The notes: generated by a model not told the origin, from the letters alone. Positions 12,021-24,019 are shown, numbered from the stretch's first letter. The stretch is DNA of 64,000 nucleotides from Diatrype stigma (GCA_022225965.2 JAKJXP020000106.1:1-64000), one strand, 5' to 3'. Translations and numbers: made by a program.

Positions 12021-13079
12021 ATGGCAACCAAGCAGACAATACGATACAAGCGCCTGAATGCGTCGAAGCAGGAATTCCGTCTGCTGGAGCTCGCCCCGGC
12101 GCAGACGCTCGACGACCCGGTGGTCTGCCGTCTCGTGACCGTCCCGCTAACCGACGACCTGGAGTATCTGGCGCTGTCGTCGCTGTACGGCGAGCAGACG
12201 GACACCGAGAGGATCATCGTCGACGGGACGCCCATCAACATCACCGCGCACCTGGGCCAGGCCCTGCGGCACGTCCGCGCCGTCTTCTTCCCGACCATCC
12301 AGAACATCCCCAAGCCGCAGGGCAGCTCGCGCCGGTCCGGGTCCGACAAGAGGGGCCCGCGCTGGCTGCTCCATCTGCTCCGGCATGTGTCCTCGATCCT
12401 GCCGAGCCCCGACGCGGAGGCTGAGACACCGCTGCGGCTCTGGATCGACATGCTCTGCATCAACCAGCAGGACGACCGGGAGAACTCGAGGCAGGCCCTC
12501 GGCCGGATATACAAGTCGGCCAAGATGGTTATCGGCTGGCTCGGCCTGAAGGTCGAGTGCACCGATGCCGGCCTCGCCGTCCTCAAGGAGATCGACGACG
12601 CCATGCCGACACACTGGGGCGACCCGGGCGACAAGGAGATGTACCCCGAGAACTACTCGCCGCGGCACGAGTGGGCCCGGAAGATCCAGCACATCTGGGA
12701 GGCGGCCGAGGGCGTCGAGGCCTTCACGCAGCCGCACTGGGTCGGCGCCAACGACTTCATGAACCGCCCGTACTTCCAGCGCCGCTGGATCCTCGAGGAG
12801 ATCGCCCTGGGCCGCTTCCCGGCCTTCCTCGTCGGCGACTCCATCGTTAGTTGGAAGCAGGTCCTCCGCCTCAACCGCTTCATGGAGGAGTTCCGCGAAT
12901 ACCCGTCCGACCTGTTCCCGCCGCGGCTGCGCGCCATGATCGCCGACGTGCCGCTGGGGACCGTACACGCGCTACTAGACGAATTCGCGAGGAGGAGACG
13001 GCTGGAGAGGGAGGAGGCCATGACGACCACCCAGAGCTCATCGAGCACGCGCGAGACCCGGGGGAAGTACTCTGCGTAA
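12021..13079 (+). CDS. HET-domain protein, C-terminally short
   Basis: A single exon of 352 residues; the start is the only ATG upstream of the domain (MATKQTIRY). HET (heterokaryon incompatibility) domain blocks are visible: FRLLELAP near residue 19, YLALSSLYG at 49-57 (the family normally has ALSYxWG, so Trp is replaced by Tyr), IIVDGTPINIT at 65-75, and the core LWIDMLCINQQDDREN at 140-155 followed by QALGRIYKSAKMVIGWLG. RRWILEEIALGR matches the third HET block. A ~45-residue basic insertion separates LRHVR (82-86) from the LWID core. HET proteins trigger cell death when incompatible hyphae fuse or act in immunity-like NLR pathways. The frame stops soon after the domain, where most family members continue with an RDxVYALL-type segment and several hundred more residues. 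The C-terminal tail is Arg/Glu- then Ser/Thr-rich. Confidence 0.85.
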   Translation: MATKQTIRYKRLNASKQEFRLLELAPAQTLDDPVVCRLVTVPLTDDLEYLALSSLYGEQTDTERIIVDGTPINITAHLGQALRHVRAVFFPTIQNIPKPQGSSRRSGSDKRGPRWLLHLLRHVSSILPSPDAEAETPLRLWIDMLCINQQDDRENSRQALGRIYKSAKMVIGWLGLKVECTDAGLAVLKEIDDAMPTHWGDPGDKEMYPENYSPRHEWARKIQHIWEAAEGVEAFTQPHWVGANDFMNRPYFQRRWILEEIALGRFPAFLVGDSIVSWKQVLRLNRFMEEFREYPSDLFPPRLRAMIADVPLGTVHALLDEFARRRRLEREEAMTTTQSSSSTRETRGKYSA

Positions 13080-15501
13080 AAACGCACACAAACTTCTCGG
13101 TTTTTTTCTACGTAATACCACTATATTTGGGGGGGTTCTTGGTCAGGACGGAATATTATATCCTACATGATGAATGAGGTCGACGAAACCGCTTCACGCA
13201 AGACGATCGGACTGCAATTTTCTTGGGTTCATTTTTACTTATTTTTATAGATAGCATCATTGGATAAACTTTCATGTTTCTCAGCTCGCTGATCTCGAAT
13301 CGTCCCTTCTTCCCGTCCTCGTCGCCCTCGTGATGGTGGACACGCTTAACCTCGGGCCGTTGCGACGCTGGCTAGATCTGTGATTATTAATTGTGACGCA
13401 AGGCTCTCAGATTACTCCCCGTGTCGTCCCGACGCGCGTTGTTTGCATTCAGTTACGTGCCACTAGCAGTCTTTGCTAGTTGTCACTAGTTATTACTAGG
13501 AGTTCTTAGTGTTTCCCTTCCATCAAATCCTACCCAAGCATCCGTTAAGTCACCTGTATGAAAGTCATATTACCGGCCATGGCAACTCGAAATGATGAGA
13601 TCATGTCTTCAACATACTCGTCTGTACTGTAATGTGTATGTGTCAGAGCTCTAAACAAGTAGAGCACGACAGGTCGGACTAGGCGTGCAGGTGGCTTTTA
13701 GTAGTCTGAACCCTTAGAGCTCTTGTGTGATCCCCTTGTGTGATCCCGTGATATGGCCGAGGACGGCCCCTACCGTTAGAGTAGTAGATCAACCCATACA
13801 CTGGGTATTCATTATTCATTTCTACATCGCTGCCCAAACTAAGGTTGGGCTCCCAAACATCTAGCGTGCGTGGAGGGAAAGGCCAAGGTGGACGAGGGGG
13901 GTCGAGGGAGTACAGTACGTCGATTCACTTGTCGAACTTGGACGCGCCTATTGCCAATAGTCGACGGGGCGTGGCGGACAGACCCGTCCTAATTGCTGAC
14001 ATGGAACCATTACTTAGTTACCAAGGTCGTGGATTTGGTCATTGCACTGCGTCTAACGAGCTAGCTCAAAGCAACTAGTCCTATCTAACGATTCTCGATG
14101 CGTGGCAGCAGCAAGTAGTGAAGCCATCAGAAGGAGCCTCGGCGATCTTCTCTACATATTCAAGGCCGGGTAGTGGTTGACCGAGTTGAGAACTTGCTTT
14201 GGTGGTCTCCCCGCAATCCATCAACTACCCCTATCCGACTACGCGCACGAAGATAACATAGGCTAATCATAGTGGTAGCCGAATGTTCCCGGTGATGAGG
14301 GGCTGATAGCCTTGTGGCATTGTCGTCACGCGATCTTATTCATAAAGAAGAAAATATGGCTTTGATAACATGGTCAATATTCTTACGTGAGCTCTCTACT
14401 CAATGATCACTAAAAGGTAGGCTTCACGAGGAGCCGCTGCTCTCTGAGTAATATATTCGAGCCTTACCGACAATCTCATGTCAGCCTCCCCATAGCAGCA
14501 AGTCCACGGAGAAAGTCGGAGGTTCCCACTAGATAACTGCATCTTTCTGATCATGGAATAATGATTGTGGTTGATGCAAAAAATGCTTCTGTTCTATGAT
14601 CCTGAGTGGTGACCAGGTGTGTCCCGGACGATAAGATGTCAACGCCTCACGGAAGCTACACAGCACCATGAATGTTGCAGGCATGCTTATGTGTGGAGTT
14701 CATCGGAAGTTACATTTGTAAATCACCACCGGTCATAGCAAGTAAGCAGTAAACAGTGGTTCTCGGTGAAATAGGAGACACCGTTTGTAATATTGGCACG
14801 CTGTTATCTGCCGATCCAAGTCCCGTACTGCGTTATCTTCTTGTGAATCTCAGGAAGTTGCCAATGAGGTCCTGCTTATTGCATACTCTATTGGAGGCAA
14901 AGGGGGGTTGCTGGTAATGATCCCATCACTAGCACACTTTGATTTAGATTCTCATACCGACAGCAGCGCCATGTGCTGGCAATGTTCAAGATTTTACCCC
15001 TTAAACTCGTATGTCTTACTGATGTCCTTTGATTACAATTTCAAGCAATCTGACAACAGAAGAGATCTCCCTTACTTGTGATAACCTCAAACACCGTTGT
15101 CTCCTTTCCACTTGTAGACCAGGCTCTTGAACTCGGATGTAGATGCTTTGACAGTTCTGTAACTGATCTCCTCATGATGGCGTGCAGTTATTTCACAGCT
15201 TAAAAGGTTCCATCTCATCGATTTTATTAATCAATACTGTTATGCCTGCGGTAACCCATCTCCCGTTACGCGTATAATGCAAGTAGGAGTAAGGAATTTC
15301 AAGTATGCAATGGGCTTTGAGGCTAACTGAAAATTGTCGTTTTGCTCATTAGCAGGATATCGGAAACAGCGGTCATAAGGTCCTTGGTGCTTCATAAGGG
15401 GAATACGCGAGTGTTGCGAAACACCAGAACAACAAACACGATCCATATTACGTGCCAGTTCTTTACTGCATGGCGTGATATGTAGGTCTATGCCTAATCG
15501 A
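13080..15501. other. Intergenic, no gene recognised
   Basis: 2.4 kb downstream of the HET gene. Short frames only. The right part may hold further decayed sequence of the oxidoreductase relic on the minus strand, but nothing in it could be aligned by eye to that family. Confidence 0.4.
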
Positions 15502-16085
15502 TTACAGGTCTGTCCAAAGTCTCAAGATAGACAACCTAGTAGTGGAAAGGGCCACAACACGATTACCTGGACCACCACCATTTAGGGCCCAGTAAAGATC
15601 CTTATTTTCTGTTGGTGTTGCTAAAAGGTGCCGACCATCCACTGCGACGACCTCAAACTCGAGCGTGTTATCCGCCCCCAGCCCATATGCGGAGCTGAGA
15701 GGTTCATAGCCAGCTCACTGGATCCAACCACTTGCTAGTCCCACCTTTGGGCAGAACCCGCAAGCCTCTCTCGTGTGCTGCCCGTGAGACTTCAAAACTC
15801 TGGACGCCAGCACCCATATGCACAGCAGGGCCAATATAATGGGGACCGATGTAGTCGGAGAAAGTTACGTCGTCGAAATGGTACATCCACAGCGCGAGGG
15901 CACCCCGGCCCGTTGATCGGCCCAGGAACTCGTGGCCCGTATTCTTGAAACGTCAACCGAAGGTTATGATTTCTAGCAAAGTTTATCCCGGTCGTTACCA
16001 TGGAGGAATTGGAAACGTTAATGGCATATTCAGCAAGGTTGCCCACCCCCAAGCCTAGACAGTCTTCTGTAGATTGGTGCTGCAG
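15502..16085 (-). pseudogene. FAD-linked (BBE-like) oxidoreductase relic
   Basis: The minus strand reads as the FAD-binding half of a fungal berberine-bridge/hydroxynicotine-oxidase-like enzyme in pieces from three frames. The order is NLAEYAINVSNSSMVTTGIN and FARNHNLRLTF, then after a frame change near 15945-15950 KNTGHEFLGRSTGRGALALW, FDDVTFSDYIGPHYIGPAVH and MGAGVQSFEVSRAAHERGLR. A second frame change near 15750 leads to VGLASGWIQ, then a TGA stop at 15717-15715, then PLSSAYGLGADNTLEFEVVA and NKDLYWALNGGGPG. All of these are consecutive blocks of the PCMH-type FAD domain. The substrate-binding and BBE C-terminal parts were not found. Two frameshifts, a stop and missing ends make it a pseudogene. 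Relatives oxidise alkaloids, sugars or secondary metabolites. Confidence 0.75.
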
Positions 16086-18253
16086 TGTTTCGCTGCAGAG
16101 TTAGATGTGTTGCTTACCATATACATTTGCCCTATATGCAGCAAAAATCCACAAAATCTTATACTGAAGAGTGTGTGCATAAGGGGGGCGTTGGCTTGCA
16201 AGAAAGCTGAATTCGGACTAAGGCGGATGGTCTAACAGTAGGAGGCTTACAATGTGTAGTTTCTACAGACATGCTACCTCCTGCATCCTAAGGATCTCGC
16301 CATCTTCATATAGACAAGAACGCAATTCCCAAGACTGGCCCATTTTGACCCTATATGAATATATACTTGACCGTTACACGTGCCCCGTTGACATTTCAAT
16401 GCCCTTATATGGACTACTTCTTGAGCTAGCGGGCTAAGGAGTTTGGGTATGTAACAACTAAACAAGTGAACCCTGGAAACTAGAAATCAACCTACTTTCT
16501 GTCAGATCAATATCGCTTGCTAAGCTTGACTGCAGGCGATATAAGTATGATGGCTGTACTCGAAGTTAATCTCGGAACCCAAGAGTTCACCAAGCGAAAC
16601 ACCATACATATCATAGTCTCAACAACCTCCAGTAGGCCTTAAAATATGACGGAAAGAACTACTTCGTACGAGTTAAACATGATACGATGCTATGGTAGTC
16701 TGTGGACAATATAGTTAGTTGTTGCAGGTCAGGGGCTCCATTCCGAGATAGGTGCTAGGACAGTCCCACCAGGGCGGTATAAACTCTATCTGAACAGCTG
16801 CACCGCACCCTTCTATATATATAGGTACCGCTCTTCCTGCTCTCGCCCAGGGAAATTGGTATCTAGCCAGACAATGACCACTTCCTGCTGTATATCCTAC
16901 TCTTTGCACAATCACTCAAATTTCATAATAGTTATGGCTTATTGATATCGACAGGTACGATTATTCTGCAGTGAAATTCAACGACTCATGTGAAAGTAGA
17001 TGCGTTACCTGAGAGCTCTGGGCGGGATTAGACCAAATATGATGTAGATCCTTTGCAGAAGTTCTTCACATACTTTATCATCATAAAGTTCAAAAGAAGA
17101 CCAATTGTGCAGCCGAAATCGGCTCTTTCCTTCGAGATCGAATATAAAGCATCCGTTTTCATAGATTTTGCTGCATCAGCCAAGAGAGTTCACCCCATGA
17201 AATTGAATTTAGGAAGTTGTTTCAGCATTGGATTCAATGAAAGTAGAAGACTCTCTTTTTTTGAACCGGGAATAGTTACTAGAGGTGGGGAGCCTCTATA
17301 TCTTAAGTGAACGCAGATGGTGTGTCATAGCGTTGATCATCAGTCACGTCATACGGCCTACATACAAATGGGTCACGTTTGATCCTACATGAATGGGAAC
17401 GGCCTGGAATATGCAAGATCTATTGTGGAGGAAACTAGCCATGCGTATCACTGGCCTCTTGAGATGTGATCTTCTAACAATCCCGGCGTGGAGATTGAAT
17501 GTGCTACGAGGCTGCATTGTCGCTACAAGCCGGAGTCACCTTCTGAACTAGACCGTTGATAAAGCTACCTACATAGTATCAAGACATAGAAACTGCCAGC
17601 GGGACTTCTGTAGCTGAGGATGACCGCCACCCACTACTCCGTAGCCTATTACCCGACACAGTGGTTCAGCCCTGTCAACGGGCTTTTGGGTATGGATCAC
17701 AAACAAGCGAAATGCAATAGATTCCCCTGGCTTCATGCAGATATGACCAGGCTTCTAAGCGAACCAGTATGATGTATATGGGGCCTTGATAAGCCATACA
17801 GACTTCCGATAGTCTGCTGCTAGGATGGTCACATTTGCTACAGATGGCATCGGATCCTTGTCAATGATCACCTTCAAGCAGTTAATATGACACCTGGAAC
17901 CATTTAGGCCTCAGGGCTTACAACTACAGGGCTGATCTTCAGGTTCAGTTCGAACGGAACTATGCCAGGGCAAGAATGGGTAAATGGCCTTCCTAGAGAA
18001 CCTATGACATGCGCTCGTAACCAATATAAAGCAGCGTTGCGGCGGTCCCTCATTATCAACCCGAGTTGCTGATAGATGAGCTCCGGGCAATACCTGAATC
18101 TTGCGACAATATAATTAAGAGTGTTGGAACGGAATATACCTATCTAGCCTTGTCGAGAAGCTGACTCGCTACGGGATGCGCCGCCTTATCCAAACATGTC
18201 TGCCAAGGCCCGCCTTCGGTCAAAAACACAGAAGCTCGTATTGTGTTCAGTTT
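16086..18253. other. Intergenic, no gene recognised
   Basis: 2.2 kb with only short reading frames. An A/T-rich frame at 17053-17310 on the plus strand shows no family features and is not called. Confidence 0.45.
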
Positions 18254-18547
18254 TCAAGAAACGGATCTTGGCAGACTAAGGTACAATGCGTTTGCCAAGT
18301 CTCCTCTAATATCCCTTGAGGGTGAGGGGTAAGTTTCGAGTAATTGTTCCACTCGATCCCTAAACCATCTCAACTCTTGGAGCCCGAGCTGAAATGATGT
18401 TATGTATGTTTCATCGCATATAAACTTATTCCACACATAGAGGGTTGATTGTCGATCAGCCAACCAGCCAATCGGAATCCTTTCTAGGGTTGGGTGCCGA
18501 GTACCTCGTGACTTGGACCTGTCCGAATGAAACCCATGCCTTTGCAA
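18254..18547 (-). other. Unassigned reading-frame fragment
   Basis: A 97-residue minus-strand frame without a convincing ATG. It has protein-like composition, including TRHPTLERIPIGWLADR and LQELRWFRDRVEQLL, an amphipathic helix-like segment. No family was recognised and no flanking exon could be joined. It may be a further gene relic in this degenerate region. Confidence 0.2.
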
Positions 18548-20459
18548 ACCCTTTCGCAGTTCGAACTATAGTACATAAGAAGTACAGTAATGGCCGAATA
18601 GGGATTATGACATGCCCTGCTGAAGATGTAGAACAAGTGAACATCAATAAATAGCTTGAGAAGTTATAGACATGTAACATTTGCTATGCTCACTATTATA
18701 CCGACTCTCTGGTCCGCTTCTTAACGGAAGACGCCGAGTCATGAACGGCGGGGGTTAATACACGTATACTTACATAGAAGCTAAGGCGGATTCGTGATTC
18801 GTATCCGCGGCTTGGCAGTTTTCGGTCCAGGTCGCCCGAAGAAGACCAAAGATTATGTGAGGCTCTGGGAACACCTTTTGGTTATGGAGCCTCATCTGCT
18901 ACATGAGAGGTTGAAGTTATTCGCCGCTTGTGTCTTGTGCTTCTGCTGCTACGTAGAATGCGATCAATAAGCCGCTTATCTCGACCTGCCTCTTCCATTT
19001 CCGGTTGGTGGCTGGCGCCAAGGACCAATATACTTGGCAGGACGCCAGAGCATGTAACCACCCGACGCCCTTGTGCAACCGTAACCGCCAGAGCCGCGGA
19101 TCCAATTGGTTTACTTCGTATCATCAATTGCAATGAGAAGCCGTATTCATCTAAACTTCCAAAGGCTTGTGACCTGTCTTGTCAGACACTCGATCGAAAA
19201 TCCAACGTAAGACAGTCAACCCAAAAGATCGTCAACCCTGATATATGGGACTGAGCTTGCCGTAACAAGCATGATAAGGTGCAAGGGTTCTTCTGTAAGT
19301 CGGTTGAAGCGACCACGAAGATCCGCCTGCTCTGTGGGGTATAAGGGGGGGACGTCAAACGGTGAAACTTAGTGGTAACCTTGTTCTTGTCCTTGTTTAG
19401 CGGATGCCGCCATCCGCAGTACAGCCATTACCTGTACGACTGTCAGGGTCTCTTGGTATGTTGGTAGTTGATGCGAGGCAGCAAGATAACAATCTCAGTC
19501 TGCACAGGTGAGGCGTAGGGATGCACATTCAGCGCCGCCGCCGAGAATTCGGCCATCGTGCTACCCCAAACCACATTTTGTGCGGCGGCACACCCGCAGT
19601 AATACCGTCAACCCGCGACTCGTGATGTCTTACAGGCCAAGAGACCCAACTGACCAATACCATTGCGGTGATAGGCGGTAACTTCTACCGGGCTTCCAGA
19701 ATGTCCTCTGCGCAGCGAGCTGCTACTGGTCCAAGGTCGCTAAGCCATGATAGCAGTAGTTATACGAATCCAGATACAGACCCTCCAACTTATCCCATGG
19801 GCCATATCCGCATATCGAACGCCTACCTATCAAGCCGTATCGTGTGGGCCCTCACCGCCAAGCTGCCGGGGCCCAGGCGAACAGGCCATCGGTTAAACCG
19901 TTCGGGCCTCGAAGGCCTATAGGGAGGGTCTAGCTCCGTCCACCACCTTCCTTGTTGGGAACAGCACCCGAAAGTTATCAGAGAGCTGCCATATCGCCTC
20001 CCGCTCCATAGTCTCGGCACTCCTTGATCATCAGTTCCAGAAGCACATGGATCACGTTGGGAGACGCTGTCAGGGCCATCTAGGCTAGATGTAGGAGCTG
20101 AAGTATATGCCTATGCGTGCCTATCTCTCGGCACGGTGAGATGTCCAGATTCAGATGAGGTCAGACTGGGCGCAGCCTTCAGACTGGGATGGGCTGGGGA
20201 TGCTGTTACCATGGCACATGTGTAATATGTCAATATGTAACATAGCATAGAGGAGACCCCGCACGTCTAGTTACACCCAGCCTGCTTTATATACTTCCCA
20301 TGAGAACCGGATCTCGACTAGTTCTTAGGATGCCCCCTTTCCCTCCTTATTGTGCTTCAGCCTCCGTCTTCCTCATCGCCTCGTCCCAACGCTGAGGACA
20401 CCACAAACCCCCGAGGAGCGTTATCACTAGAGCGAGTCCAACGACCCTCCCTGCCCATC
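18548..20459. other. Intergenic and promoter region of the PTR2 gene
   Basis: 1.9 kb without a supported gene. Minus-strand pieces near 18900-19130 and 19820-20040 look weakly protein-like, but in mixed frames and without recognisable family. The last 200 bases form the 5' flank of the peptide transporter. Confidence 0.4.
20285..20294 (+). promoter_or_regulatory. Possible TATA element of the PTR2 gene
   Basis: CTTTATATAC lies about 165-175 bases upstream of the transporter ATG. Downstream is a pyrimidine-rich tract (CCCCCTTTCCCTCC, 20333-20346), a common arrangement just before fungal transcription starts. Assignment is by position and composition only. Confidence 0.35.
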
Positions 20460-22430
20460 ATGAACCCCGATGCTCTTGATACGGCGGAGATCGCCAAGGC
20501 CACCGTGCCCGGGGCAGCGATCATGGGGACCACTGTGGAGGTGCGGGCGGGCCGCGGCTCGATCGACGCTGAGAAGCTCCACGCTATCACCGAGACGACG
20601 CACGGCACCGGCTCCGACAACGACCTGGAGTACGACGACAAGCCCACCGAGGAGGAGATGCGGACGCTACGCCGCGTGAGTGGCAAGATCCCCTGGTCCG
20701 CTTTCACCATCGCCTTCGTCGAGACGTGCGAGCGCTTCTCCTACTACGGCTCCTCCGTCCTGTACACCAACTTCGTCCAGCGGCCGCTGCCCGACGGCTC
20801 CACGACCGGCGCCGGCGGGCTCGACGGGCAGGCCGGCGCCCTGAACAAGGGCCTGCAGGCCTCCGTCGCCATCGGCCTGTTCAACCAGTTCTTCACCTAT
20901 CTGATGCCCTTATTCGGGTGAGTAAAAACTATAATTACCAACCGCCTCTTCGTAGTTACCCCTGCGCAGTGCTTCGTGCTGCAACGCGGTGGATTACTGA
21001 GAACGAACGAAGTAAGAAGAGAAAGAAACTAACGGGATTCCCTTCCTCTCAGTGGCTACCTTGCGGATGCCCATTTCGGCCGGTACAAGGTCATCCACAT
21101 GGCGATTGCCATCGCTACCGTCGCCCACGTCATCCTCGTGGTGGCGTCGATCCCGTCGGTGCTTCGGAACCCCGACGGGGCGTTCGGGGCCTTCATCGTC
21201 GGCATGATGGTCCTCTGCACGGGCTCGGGCTTCTTCAAGGCCAACATCTCGCCGCTGCTGGCGGAGCAGAACCAGGACACGCGGATGCGGGTCGAGGTCT
21301 TGCCGGGCGGGGAGCGCGTCATCGTCGACCCGGCCGTGACCAACACGCGCATCTTCCTGTACTTCTACTTCGCTATCAATGTCGGGTCCGTCTGCGGGCA
21401 GATCTCGATGGTGTACGTCGAGAAGTTCGTCGGCTTCTGGCTGGCCTTCCTGCTGCCCACCGCCCTCTTCCTCGCCTGCCCCCTCATCCTCTTCGTCTGC
21501 CGCAAGAACTACATCCTGACGCCGCCGACGGGCTCCGTCCTGTCCAAGGCCCTGCACCTGTTCTGGTACGCCATGCGGGGCCACTGGCTCAGCTGGCGCA
21601 CCTTCAGCCTGGACGTCGCGCGGCCTTCCAACGTCCCCATCGAGCAGCGCCCCGTGTGGATGACGTACGACGACGCCTGGGTCGACGAGGTCCGCCGCGG
21701 CCTGCTGGCCTGCAAGGTCTTCCTTTTCCTGCCGCTCTTCCACCTCGCCTACAACCAGATGACCGGCAACCTGACCTCGCAGGCCGCCACCATGGAGCTG
21801 AACGGCGTGCCCAACGACATCATCCAGAACCTGAACCCCATCTCGATCGTCATCATGATCCCCATCATGGACCACGTCGTCTACCCCGGGCTCCGCAAGC
21901 TGGGCGTCAACTTCACGCCCATCAAGCGGATGGCGGTCGGCTTCTTCTTTGGCTCCTTCTCGATGGTCTCGGCGGCCGTGATGCAGCAGTTCATCTACTG
22001 GAAGTCGCCGTGCGGCGCGTACACGACGGACCTGGAGTGCATCGCGCCGATCAACGTGTGGGCGCAGTCGCTGCCCTACATCCTGATCGGTATCTCGGAG
22101 ATCTTCACCAACGTGACCTCGTACGAGTACGCGTTCTCCAAGGCGCCCGACAACATGAAGTCGCTCGTCATGTCGGTCAACCTGTTCATGAGCGCGTTCG
22201 CCGCCGCCGTGGGCCAGGCCTTCGTGCCCCTGTCGGCCGACCCGCTACTCGTCTGGAACTACACCGTCATCGCCATCCTGGCCTTCCTCGGCGGCGTCGG
22301 CTTCTGGTTCTGCTTCCGCTACCTCGACAAGGAGGAGGACAAGTGGAACACCATCGCCAAGTCCCACTACCGCGGCAAGGAGCTCGGTGGCGAGCCCGTG
22401 CCGGAGTCTCATGCTGACTCGAAGGCTTGA
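20460..22430 (+). CDS. PTR2: PTR2-family peptide transporter (POT/NPF)
   Basis: Two exons, 20460-20917 and 21053-22430, 611 residues. The 135-base intron has a GTGAGT donor and ends in CTCAG; joining restores LFGGYLADAHFGRYKVI. The first in-frame ATG is used. The protein imports di- and tripeptides with protons across the plasma membrane. Evidence: the first POT signature FVETCERFSYYG in TM1, the second signature FYFAINVGSVCGQ, about 12 hydrophobic segments, and the family order of a polar N-terminus (~75 residues), TM1-6, a cytosolic loop with RPVWMTYDDAWVDEVRRGL, and TM7-12. The length is normal for fungal PTR2 (about 600). A very G/C-rich frame runs in an alternative frame over the same bases and is a shadow. 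Fungal PTR2 genes are usually controlled by nitrogen and amino-acid signals, but no regulatory site was verified here. Confidence 0.93.
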
Positions 22431-23137
22431 TCGCTACTAGTGCTGATGAGAGCAGGGACTGGCAAGCAAGAAGGCAGGCGTTAATGGCAAGAGTTGGAAT
22501 TCAGCATATAATTTCCTCCTAAAGAATATGAGGACCTGTTCTGTAAGCTGATGATGTATGCGTAGTCGACGATATTATATACCCACAATTAGCATTTTAT
22601 GTCTCACCTTCGACTGCATTACGGTGACTTGTTTATTGAATTGTACATGATACCAGGATTTTTTCAAGCCATAGCCAGAAGTGACCTCAAGGCGTTTGAC
22701 ACTCCACTGCTATATCGATCGACAATGACGCGGTCCGTCCATGTTAGGTATCGGACGTCTTCCAAATCATGAAAATTTGCTCCAAGTATTACAAGTCCTG
22801 AAGGCAACGACATCACACCGGACTTGGTTGGCGACTTACATAGACTATCGACTCCCCGTGCGGATCTCACCCAAGTTCCTGGGCTGGGGCAATACTATGC
22901 TGGCAGTTCGGGGCAACAGCTACCTAGCATGAGTTGTTCAGCTGAATGAGCTCTTATAATCAAGTCCAGTGACATACAGTAGGGCAAGTACGTACTCTAA
23001 TACCGTCTCTATCAACATCACATGAGTTTCTAGTTTTCTTGTTCCTGCTTTTGGATTCACGTAGGTATTCATCTCTATACAGGCGAGTGACGAACGAACC
23101 GGTGAGGCTTCGATATACCGATCTATAACCTGACTAA
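22431..23137. other. Convergent 3' region of PTR2 and the spherulin-4 gene
   Basis: The two genes converge here. No coding frame with family features was found. A minus-strand frame at 22664-22870 looks somewhat protein-like but has no recognised relatives. Confidence 0.4.
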
Positions 23138-24019
23138 CTAGTTCGCCGCTGCGAGCGCGGCCACCACGGTCCCGATGTCCGCGGGCTCGGCATCGGGTGT
23201 GATCCAGTGGTTGGTGGTGAACACGGCGGCGCCGATGTTTCGCTCCACGACCGCGCCTAGCAGCCCGCTCAGGGTCGCGTCGTCGGCGGCGTACAGGCCG
23301 TTGGAGTCGTGGAAGCCGTGGACCAGGACGGCGGTGCGGGCATAGTTCTCCTCGCCGACCCAGTCGCGCAGGGTGCTGTCGATGGTGGTGCCGTAGCCGC
23401 CCTGGTCGTACACCGTGTAGGCGCCGTCGCACAGGTCCTGGCCGTTGGTCGCCGTCGCGAAGCACGTCTCCAGCGCCGCGATGAACGTCGGCTGCAGCGC
23501 GTAGTAGGCGTCGAGCGCCCGCGGCGTCGCCGGGAACCCCGGGTTGTACACCACCACGTCGAGCCCCGCCGTCTGCCGCACGAACGCCGTCAGCAACGCC
23601 ATGTAGTCCTCCGCGCAGCTCCCGTCGTTCGGCGCCTCGTCCACGAAGATCCCGCTGATCCCCACCCCCTGGCCCTTCCAGTCCGCCCACGCCTGCACGT
23701 CCGCCTCCACCTCGGCCAGCGCCCGCGTGCAGCGCACCGAGTGCACGTATCCGATGAGGTCCACGTTGGGCAGGGCGGCCAGGGCCTGGCCCCCGGCGAT
23801 CCAGTCGGCTGTGGGGCCGCCCGTGCCGGGCCCGTTGGCGACGTTGATGACGATCGTGGCCGAGACGTTGGGACTGCTAGCGAGAGCGGCTTGCACGGAG
23901 GTCCAGCCGGCTCCGTTGGTACCCGGGGCGTTGTATAACGGCAGAAAGAGGCCTGTCGCTGCCACGGCCGAGGCCAGGCCGACGACCTTCGCGAATCTCA
24001 TCCCCAAGTAGTTCGACAT
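23138..24019 (-). CDS. Secreted spherulation-specific family 4 protein
   Basis: A single exon of 293 residues from the ATG at 24019; an ATG at 24001 (MRFAKVVGLASAVAATG) gives a cleaner signal peptide and is the likelier functional start. The mature protein begins with the family opening FLPLYNAPGTNGAGW, followed by IVINVANGPGTGG, VDLIGYVHSVRCTRALAEVE, GISGIFVDEAPNDGS, VVYNPGFP and a C-terminal VFTTNHW. This is the order of the fungal/slime-mould spherulation-specific family 4 domain, a TIM-barrel-like fold of about 260 residues related to glycoside hydrolases. The conserved FVDE acid pair is intact. The role is unproven; relatives appear in spherulation or cell-wall contexts and are extracellular. 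It faces the PTR2 gene tail to tail. The G/C content is very high, as in other coding exons here. Confidence 0.88.
   Translation of the reverse strand: MSNYLGMRFAKVVGLASAVAATGLFLPLYNAPGTNGAGWTSVQAALASSPNVSATIVINVANGPGTGGPTADWIAGGQALAALPNVDLIGYVHSVRCTRALAEVEADVQAWADWKGQGVGISGIFVDEAPNDGSCAEDYMALLTAFVRQTAGLDVVVYNPGFPATPRALDAYYALQPTFIAALETCFATATNGQDLCDGAYTVYDQGGYGTTIDSTLRDWVGEENYARTAVLVHGFHDSNGLYAADDATLSGLLGAVVERNIGAAVFTTNHWITPDAEPADIGTVVAALAAAN

Noticed and set aside
12147..12968. A 273-codon minus-strand open frame across the HET gene.
   Set aside because: It is a G/C-driven antisense shadow of the HET coding exon, with no family features and no intron logic.
20726..22417. A 563-codon Arg/Pro-rich plus-strand frame over the PTR2 gene.
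   Set aside because: It lies in an alternative frame of a well-supported transporter and has the composition of a G/C-rich shadow frame.
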